From the NCBI GenBank assembly GCA_003576915.1, contig QEVF01000017.1, forward strand, positions 1 through 64,000: a stretch of 64,000 bases of DNA, given 5' to 3'. Below are positions 35,364 through 44,277 of this stretch, piece after piece. Position numbers and translations under genes: made by a program. How positions within the stretch are numbered: the first letter of the stretch is position 1; each line of letters starts with the position of its first letter. The DNA comes from Planctomycetota bacterium. Lineage in GTDB: Bacteria; Planctomycetota; UBA8742; UBA2392. The notes beneath the pieces are model-generated. The model searched no databases. It was not told the DNA's origin and was given only the letters and a program-made list of their open reading frames with translations.

Positions 35364-35905
35364 CGGCTTCGCACGACGACGACGACAAGACCATCACCGA
35401 GCTGGGGCGCGCGATCCTGAAGTACATGCACCAGCGCAGCGTCACCTTCGGACAGCGCAACGCCAGTTACCGCAAGACGCGCATTGACATGCTGCGACAC
35501 CTCAGCGGCGCCGAGCGCGTCTCGGGCAACACGGGGCGATTCAACTGGGGCTTTGAGGCCGTGTTCGCCCAGGAGCTTCACGTGCTGGAGGAACTTGGCC
35601 TGATTACCGTGAAGTACGGTTCGGGCGCGATCATGGCCGGGCGCACGGTGGGCCGCAAGCAGATCTATGGCCTCTTCCTTACCGATGACGGGCTGGATAC
35701 GGCCAAGGTCATCATTGAGCGCGAGGGCCCCCTGCCTTCGGACGCTTCACGCCCAAGCGAGAGCGCCGGAGACGATGAAGAGGGCGAGCCCCAGACCGAG
35801 AGCTCGACCATGATTGCCGAGCCCAAGTCCGACGTGAAAGAGCCGCCGGTCGAGAACCCCACGCTGATTCCGCCGACGCGCAAGGACAAGCCCCCGCAGC
35901 CCTGA
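35360..35905 (+). CDS. Small protein of unknown function, winged-helix-like N-terminus
   Basis: The GTG start overlaps the previous stop (GTGA). The first 115 of 181 residues look folded, with helices and a final beta pair (GRKQIYGLFLTDDGLDTAKV) like a small winged-helix unit. The rest is acidic and proline-rich (SESAGDDEEGEPQTESSTM) and probably disordered. I do not recognise a family. It precedes the Ser/Thr kinase gene by 57 bp; the Ser/Thr-rich tail could be a kinase target, which is speculation. Confidence 0.6.
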   Translation: MTASHDDDDKTITELGRAILKYMHQRSVTFGQRNASYRKTRIDMLRHLSGAERVSGNTGRFNWGFEAVFAQELHVLEELGLITVKYGSGAIMAGRTVGRKQIYGLFLTDDGLDTAKVIIEREGPLPSDASRPSESAGDDEEGEPQTESSTMIAEPKSDVKEPPVENPTLIPPTRKDKPPQP

Positions 35906-35962
35906 CCCTGCAGGGCACATTGGCCGCGCGTCCCGCCAATTTTGCGCTACAATCGCCACCCC

Positions 35963-37300
35963 ATGGCCGGCGAAGAAGACCAGTTCAAACGCGTGGAAGA
36001 GCACACCCTGCTCGAGGTGGGCTCCGAGAGCAAGGACCTCAAGTCCTCGTCCCAGGCGCCGTCTCGCCCCGGCGGCGAAGCGCTCTCCCAGACGGTGGAC
36101 ATTCACTTCGGCATCGTGCGCGCGACGCGTCTGCTGGGCGCGGGCGGCATGGGCAAGGTCTATCGCGGCCGCCACGAGGGCCTGGACATCGACGTGGCCA
36201 TCAAGGTCATGAGCGGCGATCTGGCCAAGGACACCACGGCGCGCCAGCGCTTCATGCGCGAGGCGCGCACGGCCGCCAGGCTTGATCATCCCAACGTGGT
36301 GCGGGTGCTGACCGTCGATGAAAAGGACGGCGCACCCTACATCGTGATGGAATTCGTTGACGGCTCGGACCTGGCGGCGCTGGTCAAGCAGGCCGGCCGC
36401 CTGGCCCCCGTGCCCACGTTGCAGGCTCTGGCCCAGGTGGCCGATGGCCTCGCGGCTGCCCACGAACAGGGCATCATCCACCGCGACATCAAGCCCCACA
36501 ACATCTTTGTGAGCCGGCAGGGGCGCGTCAAACTCGGCGACTTCGGCCTGGCCCGCGCCACCGAGCAGACCACCGAGCTCACCCTGCCCGGATCAGCCAT
36601 GGGCACGGCCAACTACATGAGTCCCGAGCAGGCCCAGGGTCAGGAGCTGGGACCCAGGAGCGACGTCTACTCCCTGGGCATTACCGCCTATCACCTGCTT
36701 TCCGGGCAGACCCCCTACACCGGGACCACGCCCCTTTCCATCGCCGTCCAGCACGTCAACAACGACGTGCCCTTTGACCGTGCACGCTTCGGGCACGTGC
36801 CCGACCCCGCCGTGTACCTGCTGATTGCCATGACCGCGCGCGACGCCGCCAAGCGGCCCTCCGCCGCTGAAGTCGCGGCCCAGTTGCGCGCCATCCTGCG
36901 ACAGGTGACGGGGCGCGACGAGGTGCGGCTGCCGAATCTCGACGTCCTGACTCAGCATGCAGGGGCCACCACCTTGCCCACGGCGCCCCCCGTTGTGCCG
37001 CCTGCGCCGCAGCCCACCTTCGCGCCGGCGACCCCGCCCGTGCCGCCCGCCCCCCCGTTTCAGACGCCCCGCGGACCCCTGGCGCCGCCGGGGTTCACGC
37101 AGGGGCCCCTGCCGCGCTTTGTTCCGCCGCCGGGCCCCCTGGCGGCCGGCAGTGCCGGTTCGACGCCCTCTCAGCCTCTGCCCATGCAATGGCAGCAGCC
37201 AAAAGGCTCCAACGCGCTGCTCTGGGTTGCCATTGCCATCGTGGTACTGGTGATTCTGATGTTCGCGGGCTGCGGCATGATCATGGCTACGCAGGGTTGA
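35963..37300 (+). CDS. Hanks-type Ser/Thr protein kinase, tail-anchored
   Basis: The 445-residue protein has a kinase domain with the glycine loop LLGAGGMGKVYRGRH (about residue 56), VAIKVM lysine, HRDIKPHNIF catalytic loop (about 173), LGDFGLAR and MSPEQAQG. A proline-rich linker (about residues 335-415) and one C-terminal membrane helix (LLWVAIAIVVLVILMFAGCG) follow, with almost nothing outside. There is thus no extracellular sensor domain. TACAAT ends 9 nt before the ATG, consistent with a leaderless transcript. Confidence 0.92.
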   Translation: MAGEEDQFKRVEEHTLLEVGSESKDLKSSSQAPSRPGGEALSQTVDIHFGIVRATRLLGAGGMGKVYRGRHEGLDIDVAIKVMSGDLAKDTTARQRFMREARTAARLDHPNVVRVLTVDEKDGAPYIVMEFVDGSDLAALVKQAGRLAPVPTLQALAQVADGLAAAHEQGIIHRDIKPHNIFVSRQGRVKLGDFGLARATEQTTELTLPGSAMGTANYMSPEQAQGQELGPRSDVYSLGITAYHLLSGQTPYTGTTPLSIAVQHVNNDVPFDRARFGHVPDPAVYLLIAMTARDAAKRPSAAEVAAQLRAILRQVTGRDEVRLPNLDVLTQHAGATTLPTAPPVVPPAPQPTFAPATPPVPPAPPFQTPRGPLAPPGFTQGPLPRFVPPPGPLAAGSAGSTPSQPLPMQWQQPKGSNALLWVAIAIVVLVILMFAGCGMIMATQG

Positions 37301-37371
37301 ACCGGCTCAATCGGTAGACGCCTGACTTCATTGAGATTACGCTACGCTTATCCTGAACATTGAGGATATCG

Positions 37372-38178
37372 ATGCGATCTGTGCTGCTGACGCTGGCGCT
37401 CATGGCGCTGCCGCTGTCCGCAGCTGAGTTGCGCGATCCTTTCTTCGGATTCACAACGCGGATTCCAGAGTCCTTTCAGAAGTTCTCCCCGCTGCATCTC
37501 AGATACCCCAAGGGATTCGACCACTGCTATCTGTTGGGCGATCCAAAGGACAACCAGCCGGACGTCATGCTGGCCATCCACGGACTGGGAGGTACGTTGA
37601 CGCAGGAGCAGATGTCGTTGCGGGAAGTGGAGAGCTTTGCGTCCGGCTTCCGCTTCACCAGGGAAGAGGTGATCTGGAAGGACCTCGACTTGCCCCTGTA
37701 TATCGGCCGGGGCGTGCTGAATCAGATCGATCTGGTCACAGTGGCCGTGCAGGTGCCCTTGCAGCGACAGGCTATTCAGATCACGGCGGCCGGCCCGGCC
37801 CATCGCTACTACGAGATTCTGGGTTACGCGCGGTTTGTGCTCGATCACCTTGAGGGCGAGACCAACTGGAAAACCGGGGCACAACGCCTGGCCGAGCTTG
37901 CACCCTCGCTTATAAGGTTGGCGATTACTCTGGTGATCGTCGGTGGGGTGATCTTTCTGCTGGTGCGCAGGCAACGTCGACGGCCCCCGCCTCCCATGCC
38001 CGTACCTGGGCCTGCCCTCTTACCGCCCCGTCCTCCGACGAGCGAGTCCGTCGCCCGGGAGCCATCGCCGCCTCCGCCGCCTGAAGAATTGATTCCGGTG
38101 TGCCCAACCTGCGGCTTGAGGGTGACCCCCGGCCGGCGCCGCTGCATGAACTGCGGCCGAGAACTGGTGACCTCATGA
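37372..38178 (+). CDS. Exported single-pass protein with C-terminal zinc ribbon
   Basis: The 268-residue protein has a signal peptide (MRSVLLTLALMALPLSAA), an extracytoplasmic domain of about 160 residues, one membrane helix (LIRLAITLVIVGGVIFLLV) and a cytoplasmic proline-rich tail. The tail ends in a zinc ribbon, CPTCG then CMNCG. GAGG lies about 6 nt before the ATG. It may relay an envelope signal to a cytoplasmic partner; no family recognised. It follows the kinase gene. Confidence 0.65.
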   Translation: MRSVLLTLALMALPLSAAELRDPFFGFTTRIPESFQKFSPLHLRYPKGFDHCYLLGDPKDNQPDVMLAIHGLGGTLTQEQMSLREVESFASGFRFTREEVIWKDLDLPLYIGRGVLNQIDLVTVAVQVPLQRQAIQITAAGPAHRYYEILGYARFVLDHLEGETNWKTGAQRLAELAPSLIRLAITLVIVGGVIFLLVRRQRRRPPPPMPVPGPALLPPRPPTSESVAREPSPPPPPEELIPVCPTCGLRVTPGRRRCMNCGRELVTS

Positions 38179-38193
38179 ACCCGTGGGCTCATG
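38174..38193. terminator. Hairpin over convergent stop codons
   Basis: CATGA-A-CCC-GT-GGG-C-TCATG: eight paired bases, one A/C mismatch and a two-base loop (tight). The plus stop TGA (38176-38178) pairs with the minus stop TCA (38189-38191). No T tract. Confidence 0.35.
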
Positions 38194-39646
38194 CTTGGGC
38201 CGAGGCCCCGGCTCCCTGGCTGGAAGAGCCGGCCCTGACCCGCACGGCCAGATAAAGCAGCGTCAGGGCCGCGTTGCAGCCTGAATTGATCCAGAGCAGG
38301 GTGGCAATGCCCGCGCCCGCCCAGGCCGCCACAGCCAGGGCGGGCACCATCACCAGCAGCAGGACTCCGCCGTCGAGAATCACAGGCAGGCGCAACTGCC
38401 GCCGCGCGAACATGGTCTGGCTGAGGACGACATTCAGGGGCGTCAGGGCAAAGGAAAGCGCCGTGATGTGAACGAACAGGTCGCTCCAGTAGATGAGTTC
38501 CGGGGTGGGGTTGAACAGGGCAGCCACCTCGGCGCCGAAAACCAGTAGCAGTCCGGCCCCGGTCAGGCCGCAAAGGCTGGCCAGGCCCGCCGCGGCCTTC
38601 TCCTCTTCCAGGGCCCGGTCAGGTTTGCCCGCGCCCAATGAAGTGGCCACGAGGGTCTGCGCAGCCGTGCCCCAGCCAAAGGCCACCAGAGTCAGCAGCA
38701 GCTCGATCTTCATGCCGACAAACACGCCTGAAACCACGGCTTCGTCGCCCTTGCCGGCAAACTGCAGCACGCGAATCAGCACGCCGCCCGCCAAACCACG
38801 GACCGCCACTTGCCCGTTCTTCCAGAAGCCGATCGCGACCAGGTCCCACAGCGTCTGGCCTCGGGGCAGCAGCCAGCTCAGGGCGCCGCGCAGCCAGCCC
38901 TGACCGATGGCCAGCGCCAGCGCCAGGCTCACACTCACCAGCCTCGCCAGCACCGCGCCCCAGGCGCTGCCGACCACGCCCAGGCGCGGCACCCCCAGGG
39001 CCTGTGCGAAATCACCCCAGGCCTGCGGCACCCAGGACGGGTAGGGGCCGGGCCCGTAGATGAGCAGCATGCAGAACAGCAGGTTGAGGACGTTGGAGAG
39101 CAGGAACAGGCCCATAAAGGCCCTGACGCTGCCCACGGCCCGCTGGAGGGTGGTGAGATAGAGGAACATCCCGCCCGTGAAACCGCCGCCCAGCAACACC
39201 TGCAGGTAGCGGGTGCAGTGCTCGAGCTGCTGGGGGTCTTCGCCCTGGCCGGCGCCCATCATCAGGGCCAGGTCTTGGGCGAACACCACGCCGGGCAGGC
39301 CCAGCACCACGCTCAGCAGCAGCACAAATCCCGTGGCCTGAAGGGCGACGCGGCGCAACCCGGCTTCGTCCCGGGCGCCAAAGCGGTTGGCCACCAGCAC
39401 GCCGGCGCCCGCGACAGGCCCGTTGAACAAGATGGTCTGGAACGTGGTGACCGGATCGCACAGGCCGGTTACGGCGATGCCCCGTGCGCCCTCGGCGCCG
39501 GGCAACTGGCCCACCAGCAGGGTGTCCACGAGATTGAACAGGGCATGAGCCGAAAGGCCCAGCAGCAGCGGGAGCCCGAAGAAAAATACATGGCGCGGCA
39601 GGGGCCGCGCGAGGTTCAGCATGCGCAGTGCGGAGAGCGGGCTCAT
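38189..39646 (-). CDS. MATE-family efflux transporter
   Basis: The 485-residue protein has about twelve membrane helices in two similar halves, as in Na+- or H+-coupled multidrug/organic-cation exporters. LGLSAHALFNLVDTLLVGQL and the matching second-half region around VFVGMKIELLLTLVAFGWGTAAQTLVATSLGAG are typical. ATG at 39646 is preferred; a GTG at 39718 would add a charged, non-family extension. It is divergent from guaB. Confidence 0.85.
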   Translation of the reverse strand: MSPLSALRMLNLARPLPRHVFFFGLPLLLGLSAHALFNLVDTLLVGQLPGAEGARGIAVTGLCDPVTTFQTILFNGPVAGAGVLVANRFGARDEAGLRRVALQATGFVLLLSVVLGLPGVVFAQDLALMMGAGQGEDPQQLEHCTRYLQVLLGGGFTGGMFLYLTTLQRAVGSVRAFMGLFLLSNVLNLLFCMLLIYGPGPYPSWVPQAWGDFAQALGVPRLGVVGSAWGAVLARLVSVSLALALAIGQGWLRGALSWLLPRGQTLWDLVAIGFWKNGQVAVRGLAGGVLIRVLQFAGKGDEAVVSGVFVGMKIELLLTLVAFGWGTAAQTLVATSLGAGKPDRALEEEKAAAGLASLCGLTGAGLLLVFGAEVAALFNPTPELIYWSDLFVHITALSFALTPLNVVLSQTMFARRQLRLPVILDGGVLLLVMVPALAVAAWAGAGIATLLWINSGCNAALTLLYLAVRVRAGSSSQGAGASAQA

Positions 39647-39683
39647 GAGCGGTGTGATTGTGCCAATCAGGGGGCGGCGCGTC

Positions 39684-39712
39684 TTGACGCTTGGGACCCT
39701 CACGCGTATATC
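39684..39712 (+). promoter_or_regulatory. Promoter of guaB leader
   Basis: TTGACG (39684-39689), exact 17-bp spacer, TATATC (39707-39712): the best sigma70-like match on the plus strand of this window. The predicted start falls at or next to the ATG at 39719, six bases after the -10 box, so the first ORF would be leaderless. Confidence 0.7.
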
Positions 39713-39718
39713 TGGCAC

Positions 39719-39790
39719 ATGGAGCGCACGAGCCCCACGACTTCACAGCCTCGCCGGAAAGCGGCGGGGCTGTGCTCGTTTATCGCCTGA
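39719..39790 (+). CDS. 23-codon leader ORF before guaB
   Basis: The ORF starts where transcription should begin and ends 14 nt before the guaB ATG. It encodes a 23-residue basic peptide rich in Thr, Ser, Pro, Arg and Ala; no codon is obviously linked to purine synthesis. It is the same length as the trp and cysteine leaders of this window. Codons 9-19 contain the hairpin listed next. Whether it is translated is unknown; it could couple translation to hairpin opening. Confidence 0.45.
   Translation: MERTSPTTSQPRRKAAGLCSFIA
39744..39774 (+). promoter_or_regulatory. Strong hairpin in the guaB leader
   Basis: CACAGCCTCGCCG pairs with CGGCGGGGCTGTG over 13 bp, with one G-U pair and loop GAAAG; outer ACGA/TCGT bases can extend it. 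The following CTCGTTTAT is only weakly U-rich, so this is a poor intrinsic terminator but a credible regulatory or ribosome-sensitive structure 30 nt before guaB. Confidence 0.6.
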
Positions 39791-39804
39791 CCGAGAGCAC
39801 CGCC

Positions 39805-41319
39805 ATGGATCCCAACGGAACGACCGCCGCCGACCTGTTCAAGAACGCCAGCCACGGCCTGACCTACAACGACTTCATCCTGATGCCGGACACCATCGAC
39901 TTTGCGCCGGCCGAGGTGGACCTGACGACGCGGCTGACACGCGACATCACGCTCAAGCGCCCCCTGGTGTCCAGCCCCATGGACACGGTGACCGAGCACC
40001 GCATGGCCATTGCGCTCGCGCTCTGCGGCGGCATCGGCATCATTCACTACAACTGCTCCGTGGCCGAACAGGTCGATGAAGTGCGCAAGGTGCGCCGTTT
40101 TGAGAACGGTTTCATCCTCGACCCCGTGGTGCTGTCGCCGGAACACACCGTCGCCGACGTGGACCGCATCAAGCGCGAGCAGGGCTTCTCCGGCATTCCC
40201 ATCACGGCCGACGGCAAGCCGCGCGGCAAGCTTGTTGGCATCGTGACCAACCGCGACATCGACTTCGAGACCGACCGCTCGCGCAAGCTCAAGGAGGTCA
40301 TGAGCAAGGACCTGGTCACGGCGCCCAAGGGCGTTTCGCTCAACGACGCCAACGACATCCTGCGCAAGACGAAAAAGGGCAAGCTGCCGGTCGTGGACAA
40401 GAACGGCAACCTGGTGGCCCTGACGTCACGCCGTGACCTGCTCAAGAACCGCGACTTCCCCGACGCTACCAAGGATGCGGGCAAGCAGCTCATGGTTGGC
40501 GCGGCCATTTCCACGCGCCCGGAAGACCGCGAGCGCCTCGAGGCCTTGGTGGAAGCCGGGGCGGGTGTTTTCGTCATCGACAGCGCCCAGGGCGACTCCA
40601 CGTTCCAGCATGAGACCATCCGCTACATCAAGAAGAAGCATCCTGAGGTTCAGGTCATCGGCGGCAACGTCGTGACTCCCAAGCAGGCCGAAAACCTGAT
40701 CAAGTGCGGCGCCGACGGCCTGCGCATCGGCATGGGGCCCGGCAGCATCTGCACCACGCAGGAAGTCACGGCGGTGGGGCGCGCCCAGGGCACGGCCGTG
40801 TACTTCACGGCCCAGACGGCAAAGAAGCACGGCGTGCCGGTCATCGCCGACGGGGGCATCTCGGTGACGGGTCAGATCGTCAAGGCCCTGGCGCTGGGCG
40901 CTTCGGCCGTGATGTGCGGCTCGCTGTTCGCGGGCACCGAGGAAAGCCCCGGCGAGTACTTCTATCGCGACGGCGTGCGGCTGAAGGCCTATCGCGGCAT
41001 GGCCTCGCTGGAGGCCATGAAGGCGGGAGGCGGCAAGCGCTATTTCACCGAGAACTCTGACCACGTCAAAGTGGCCCAGGGTGTCTCAGGCTATGTCGTG
41101 GACCGCGGCACTATGTTCAGCCTGGTGGCCTACCTGAGTCAGGGCATCCGCCTGGGCCTGCAGGACCTGGGTATCCGCAGCATCAAGAACCTGCACGAGC
41201 GGCTCTACTCCGGCGAACTGCGCTTTGAGCTGCGCAGTCCCTCGGCGCAGCGCGAAGGCGGCGTCCACGATCTGCACAGCTACACCGAGCCCGACGTCGC
41301 CGGCGGAAAGCGCAAGTAG
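39805..41319 (+). CDS. guaB: IMP dehydrogenase
   Basis: Oxidises IMP to XMP, the committed step to GMP. The 504-residue protein has a barrel interrupted by two CBS domains (about residues 115-230). The N-terminus [15 protein letters not shown], the catalytic loop [17 protein letters not shown] with its Cys, and [23 protein letters not shown] and [10 protein letters not shown] are present. The NDFILMPD form resembles eukaryotic-type enzymes more than E. coli GuaB. GAGAG lies upstream of the ATG. Confidence 0.96.
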   Translation: MDPNGTTAADLFKNASHGLTYNDFILMPDTIDFAPAEVDLTTRLTRDITLKRPLVSSPMDTVTEHRMAIALALCGGIGIIHYNCSVAEQVDEVRKVRRFENGFILDPVVLSPEHTVADVDRIKREQGFSGIPITADGKPRGKLVGIVTNRDIDFETDRSRKLKEVMSKDLVTAPKGVSLNDANDILRKTKKGKLPVVDKNGNLVALTSRRDLLKNRDFPDATKDAGKQLMVGAAISTRPEDRERLEALVEAGAGVFVIDSAQGDSTFQHETIRYIKKKHPEVQVIGGNVVTPKQAENLIKCGADGLRIGMGPGSICTTQEVTAVGRAQGTAVYFTAQTAKKHGVPVIADGGISVTGQIVKALALGASAVMCGSLFAGTEESPGEYFYRDGVRLKAYRGMASLEAMKAGGGKRYFTENSDHVKVAQGVSGYVVDRGTMFSLVAYLSQGIRLGLQDLGIRSIKNLHERLYSGELRFELRSPSAQREGGVHDLHSYTEPDVAGGKRK

Positions 41320-41374
41320 GCGACATGCGGCCCGCGCCCTGGCGAGTGCCGCCGGACCCGTCCCGGTGCCGAAC

Positions 41375-41932
41375 ATGGACCTGAATACCTTCATTACGCT
41401 GTTGGGCGTCGCGGGCGGCCTCGGGGGCTTCACCTTCGGCCTTTACACCTACTACCGCGCACAGCGCCTGCGTTCGGCGGAGTTTGCCGCCAACGAGGTT
41501 TCACGCTGGCTCGATACTCGCGAAACGCGGCAGGTCATCTCCATGCTGGAGTGGCTCGAGCGCGATGTCGCCCTTGAGACGGCCGAAGGCAGCGGCCAGT
41601 TCGAGAATCTCATGGTGCATAACGACGAACTCGGCTTGGCGCTGGCCCCGCACCACGAGAAATCCTTCAGCGCCAAAGAGACCGCCATCCGCGGCGTCTT
41701 TGACCGATTCCTGTTCGGGCTTCAGCGCATCGAACACTTCATCGCGTCCGGCGTCGTGCGCCAGGGCGACATCGAGCCCTTCCTGCGCTACTACATCGAT
41801 CTCATCGGCAGGCGCCCCTCGGTGCGCATGCCGGAGTCCTCGCAGCGCGCCCTCTGGCTCTACATCGACTTCTACCAGATGACCGACGTGCAGAAGTTGT
41901 TTGCGCGCTTTGGCTACCGCATCAAGCCCTGA
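41375..41932 (+). CDS. Membrane-anchored protein of unknown function (DUF4760-like)
   Basis: The 185-residue protein has one N-terminal membrane helix (FITLLGVAGGLGGFTFGLYTY), then a soluble helical part with EVSRWLDTRETRQVISMLEWL and FLRYYIDLIGRRP. The layout resembles small DUF4760-type proteins with a membrane helix followed by a helical bundle; this is a weak match by eye. It converges on the polysaccharide operon and its last 11 bp overlap that operon's last gene. Confidence 0.55.
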   Translation: MDLNTFITLLGVAGGLGGFTFGLYTYYRAQRLRSAEFAANEVSRWLDTRETRQVISMLEWLERDVALETAEGSGQFENLMVHNDELGLALAPHHEKSFSAKETAIRGVFDRFLFGLQRIEHFIASGVVRQGDIEPFLRYYIDLIGRRPSVRMPESSQRALWLYIDFYQMTDVQKLFARFGYRIKP

Positions 41933-41943
41933 GGGCTTGATGC
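41919..41943. terminator. Perfect bidirectional hairpin over overlapping convergent gene ends
   Basis: GCATCAAGCCC, loop TGA, GGGCTTGATGC: an exact 11-bp inverted repeat. The loop is the plus-strand stop, and the minus-strand stop (TCA at 41922-41924) is within the stem. Both genes end inside the hairpin. No T tract on either side. Confidence 0.6.
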
Positions 41944-42971
41944 CACGCTTCAAGGGCGCGGGGCCAGCCGGAGTTCTCCTCGTACCAGCGCCGGCCCTCC
42001 AGGCCCGTTTCCCTGGCCGCCCCGGCCTGCAACGCCTTCACGAACTCCGCGCGGCGGCGGAATTCGAGCCAAAGCATCGGAATCCCGGCCTCTTCCCGGC
42101 CCACGGCGCACAGCGCGCAGCCGTGGGCCAGCGCCGCCATGGCCGTGCCGCTCTTGTACAGTTCGGGCCCTGTGGCCGCGGGCAGCACCAGTTGGCAGGC
42201 TGAAAGCGCCTTGGACAGGTCCGCCGGCGAATCAAAGGCTTCCGCGGTCACACGCTCGCGCGGCACGCCTTCAAGCCACTCCATTTCGCGGGCCGAGATG
42301 CCGCGCTCGGCCCCCGCGCCGATCAATCGCAGCGTGAAGTCAACCCGGGCGTCCAGCAGGGTCTCGATCACCGGGCGGCCCAGGCGCAAGGCGCGCAGCC
42401 TGGCAGCCTCAAGCCCGAACACCCCCAGCGTCAGGGGCCCGGAGTGGGCGCAGGGATAGAGGGGGTCAATGTTGCTGGGAATCGGCGCGAGGGTCACCGG
42501 CGGACCCTTGGACAGGCTCAAGGGGGCCACCCAGGCAGGTACACCCGTCAGCACGGCACAGGCCATGGCGGCGAGGCGCCGCGCCAGGGCCAGTTGCCGG
42601 CCCTTGCGCCAGTAAGCGCGCCTCCACGGAGGTCCGCTGTAGAACAGCTCATGGAACATGACGGCAAGCCTGGCGGGGCGGGCTCCTTCAAGGCCTTGGG
42701 CCAGCCAGGTGGGCACGCCATTGTCGGCGTAGCCGTAGCAGGTGTACTGGAGCAGCACGGCATCAGCGCCGGCCTGGCGCAGGCCGGCGGCCAGGCTTTC
42801 GCCCTGGCGGCTGATGCGGATGGCCGACGCTCCCGGCCAGGCGTCGCCCAGGTCCGGACTGAGAACGGCCCAGGACGCGGCCTTGGGCCAGTGTCGCGCG
42901 AGCAACCGGGTGTAGTCGTAAACGCCGCAACGCGTTGGCGGCAGGTGGGGCACGATCACGGCCAGTTTCAC
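41922..42971 (-). CDS. Glycosyltransferase (GT-B fold), last gene of polysaccharide operon
   Basis: The 349-residue protein starts with VKLAVIVPHLPPTRCGVYDY, typical of GT4-like enzymes that act early in a GT-B fold. It continues with MFHELFYSGPPWRRAYWR, and late LVLPAATGPELYKSGTAMAALAHGCALC, a sugar-nucleotide-site region. The GTG start overlaps the upstream methyltransferase stop as GTGA. It probably adds one sugar to the exported polysaccharide; donor unknown. Confidence 0.7.
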   Translation of the reverse strand: MKLAVIVPHLPPTRCGVYDYTRLLARHWPKAASWAVLSPDLGDAWPGASAIRISRQGESLAAGLRQAGADAVLLQYTCYGYADNGVPTWLAQGLEGARPARLAVMFHELFYSGPPWRRAYWRKGRQLALARRLAAMACAVLTGVPAWVAPLSLSKGPPVTLAPIPSNIDPLYPCAHSGPLTLGVFGLEAARLRALRLGRPVIETLLDARVDFTLRLIGAGAERGISAREMEWLEGVPRERVTAEAFDSPADLSKALSACQLVLPAATGPELYKSGTAMAALAHGCALCAVGREEAGIPMLWLEFRRRAEFVKALQAGAARETGLEGRRWYEENSGWPRALEAWHQALRA

Positions 42972-43576
42972 GGCTTTTGCGCCCTGCTGAACAGATTCAT
43001 GCCCCACTGGAACGTGCGGCAGCGTACATGAACGAACCCCGCCGCCGCCAGCAGGCCCTCCATCTCGCGGCGCCCGATGTACTGCTTGTGGTCGATGATC
43101 TGGTCTTTGCTCACGATGCCGAGCTTGAACGACAGGAACTCAAGCACGGGTTTGGCGCGCGGCGTGGGGTTGGTCATCAGCAGCAATCCGCCGGGTTTGA
43201 GCACGCGAAAGGCCTGGGCCAGCATTTTCGCGGGGCTCTCGACGTGCTCGATGACGGCCAGGGAAATCACGCAATCCATCGAATGGTCGTCCAGGGGCAC
43301 GCCCTCGCACAGATCGCCGGGCATCACCGTGACGTTGCCGAACTCGGCCCTGTCGGCGGTCAGGTCAATGCCGATGCCGCGGCCGATGCGCGCACTCATG
43401 CGGCGAAGATTGGCGGCTTCGGGTCCGCAGCCGAAGTCGGCCACGACGGCGCCCCGGGGCACCTGCCTCGAGACCCGCCTCAGGCGCAGGCTGGCCAGGA
43501 GGGGTTCGAGCAGCGCGCCCCTGCGCCGCGGTGCCAGAGCCTTGGTGGTGGCGGCATCGGCCGCGGGCGCGCTCAT
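42968..43576 (-). CDS. SAM-dependent methyltransferase
   Basis: Class I fold, 202 residues: VVADFGCGPEAANLRRM is the SAM-binding motif I, then GIDLTADRAEF, CVISLAVIEHVESPAKML and AFRVLKPGGLLLMTNP. It belongs to the ubiE/type-11 style family, which often methylates sugars in polysaccharide clusters. The start overlaps the upstream stop as ATGA. Confidence 0.8.
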   Translation of the reverse strand: MSAPAADAATTKALAPRRRGALLEPLLASLRLRRVSRQVPRGAVVADFGCGPEAANLRRMSARIGRGIGIDLTADRAEFGNVTVMPGDLCEGVPLDDHSMDCVISLAVIEHVESPAKMLAQAFRVLKPGGLLLMTNPTPRAKPVLEFLSFKLGIVSKDQIIDHKQYIGRREMEGLLAAAGFVHVRCRTFQWGMNLFSRAQKP

Positions 43577-44277
43577 CCGAAGATTCCGTATCGCAGGATG
43601 CACCAGAGGGCGCGAAAGCCGTCCTTGACGCCGATCTTCTTGCCTTCGGCGTAAGTGCGCCCGGCATAGGAGATGCCGACTTCGTAGAAGCGCGGCTTGG
43701 GGCGCAGGCGCGCCAGCTTGATGGTGACCTCGGGTTCAAAGCCGAAGCGTTTCTCCTTGAGCTTGATGCGGTTGAGCAGTTCGCGCCGCACCAGCTTGTA
43801 GCAGACCTCCATGTCGGTGAGGTTCAGGTTGGTGAACACGTTGCACATGTTGGTGAGCTGGCGGTTGATGATGGAGTGCCAGAAATAGAGCACGCGGCGC
43901 GAATCGCCGGACATGAACCGGCTGCCGAAGACGACGTCGGCGTTGCCGTCCAGCACGGGCTTGAGCAGCCGGGGAATGTCGGCGGGATCGTATTCGAGGT
44001 CGGCATCCTGAACCAGCACGAAGTCGCCCGTGGCGGCGGCAAAGCCGCTGTGCAGGGCGCCGCCCTTGCCGGTGTTCTTCTCGTGCAGCAGGACTTTGAC
44101 GTCGGGCAGTTCCCCGATGGCCGAGAGCTTGTCGCGTGTGCCGTCCTTGCTGCAGTCATCCACGATCACGAGTTCGATGCTCACACCCGCCGGATAGGCC
44201 ACCGAACGCACCCGCTCCACGATGCGCTCGATGTACTGCACCTCGTTGTACACGGGCATGACAATCGACAGCTTCAT
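43573..44277 (-). CDS. GT2-family glycosyltransferase, dolichol-phosphate-mannose-synthase-like
   Basis: The 234-residue protein begins LSIVMPVYNEVQYIERIVER, then LVIVDDCSKDGTRDKL, TGKGGALHSGFAAATGDFVL and QDADLEYDPADIP (DxD), then YKLVRRELLNRIKL. It matches Dpm1-like enzymes that charge polyprenyl phosphate with a sugar. No membrane helix is seen. Its product would feed the membrane glycosyltransferase encoded just upstream. ATGA overlaps at both ends. Confidence 0.85.
   Translation of the reverse strand: MKLSIVMPVYNEVQYIERIVERVRSVAYPAGVSIELVIVDDCSKDGTRDKLSAIGELPDVKVLLHEKNTGKGGALHSGFAAATGDFVLVQDADLEYDPADIPRLLKPVLDGNADVVFGSRFMSGDSRRVLYFWHSIINRQLTNMCNVFTNLNLTDMEVCYKLVRRELLNRIKLKEKRFGFEPEVTIKLARLRPKPRFYEVGISYAGRTYAEGKKIGVKDGFRALWCILRYGIFG

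Noticed and set aside
38810..39790. A 326-codon plus-strand frame opposite the MATE gene that runs into the guaB leader ORF
   Set aside because: Gln/His/Gly-rich shadow; only its last 23 codons, after the guaB promoter, are of interest and are treated separately.
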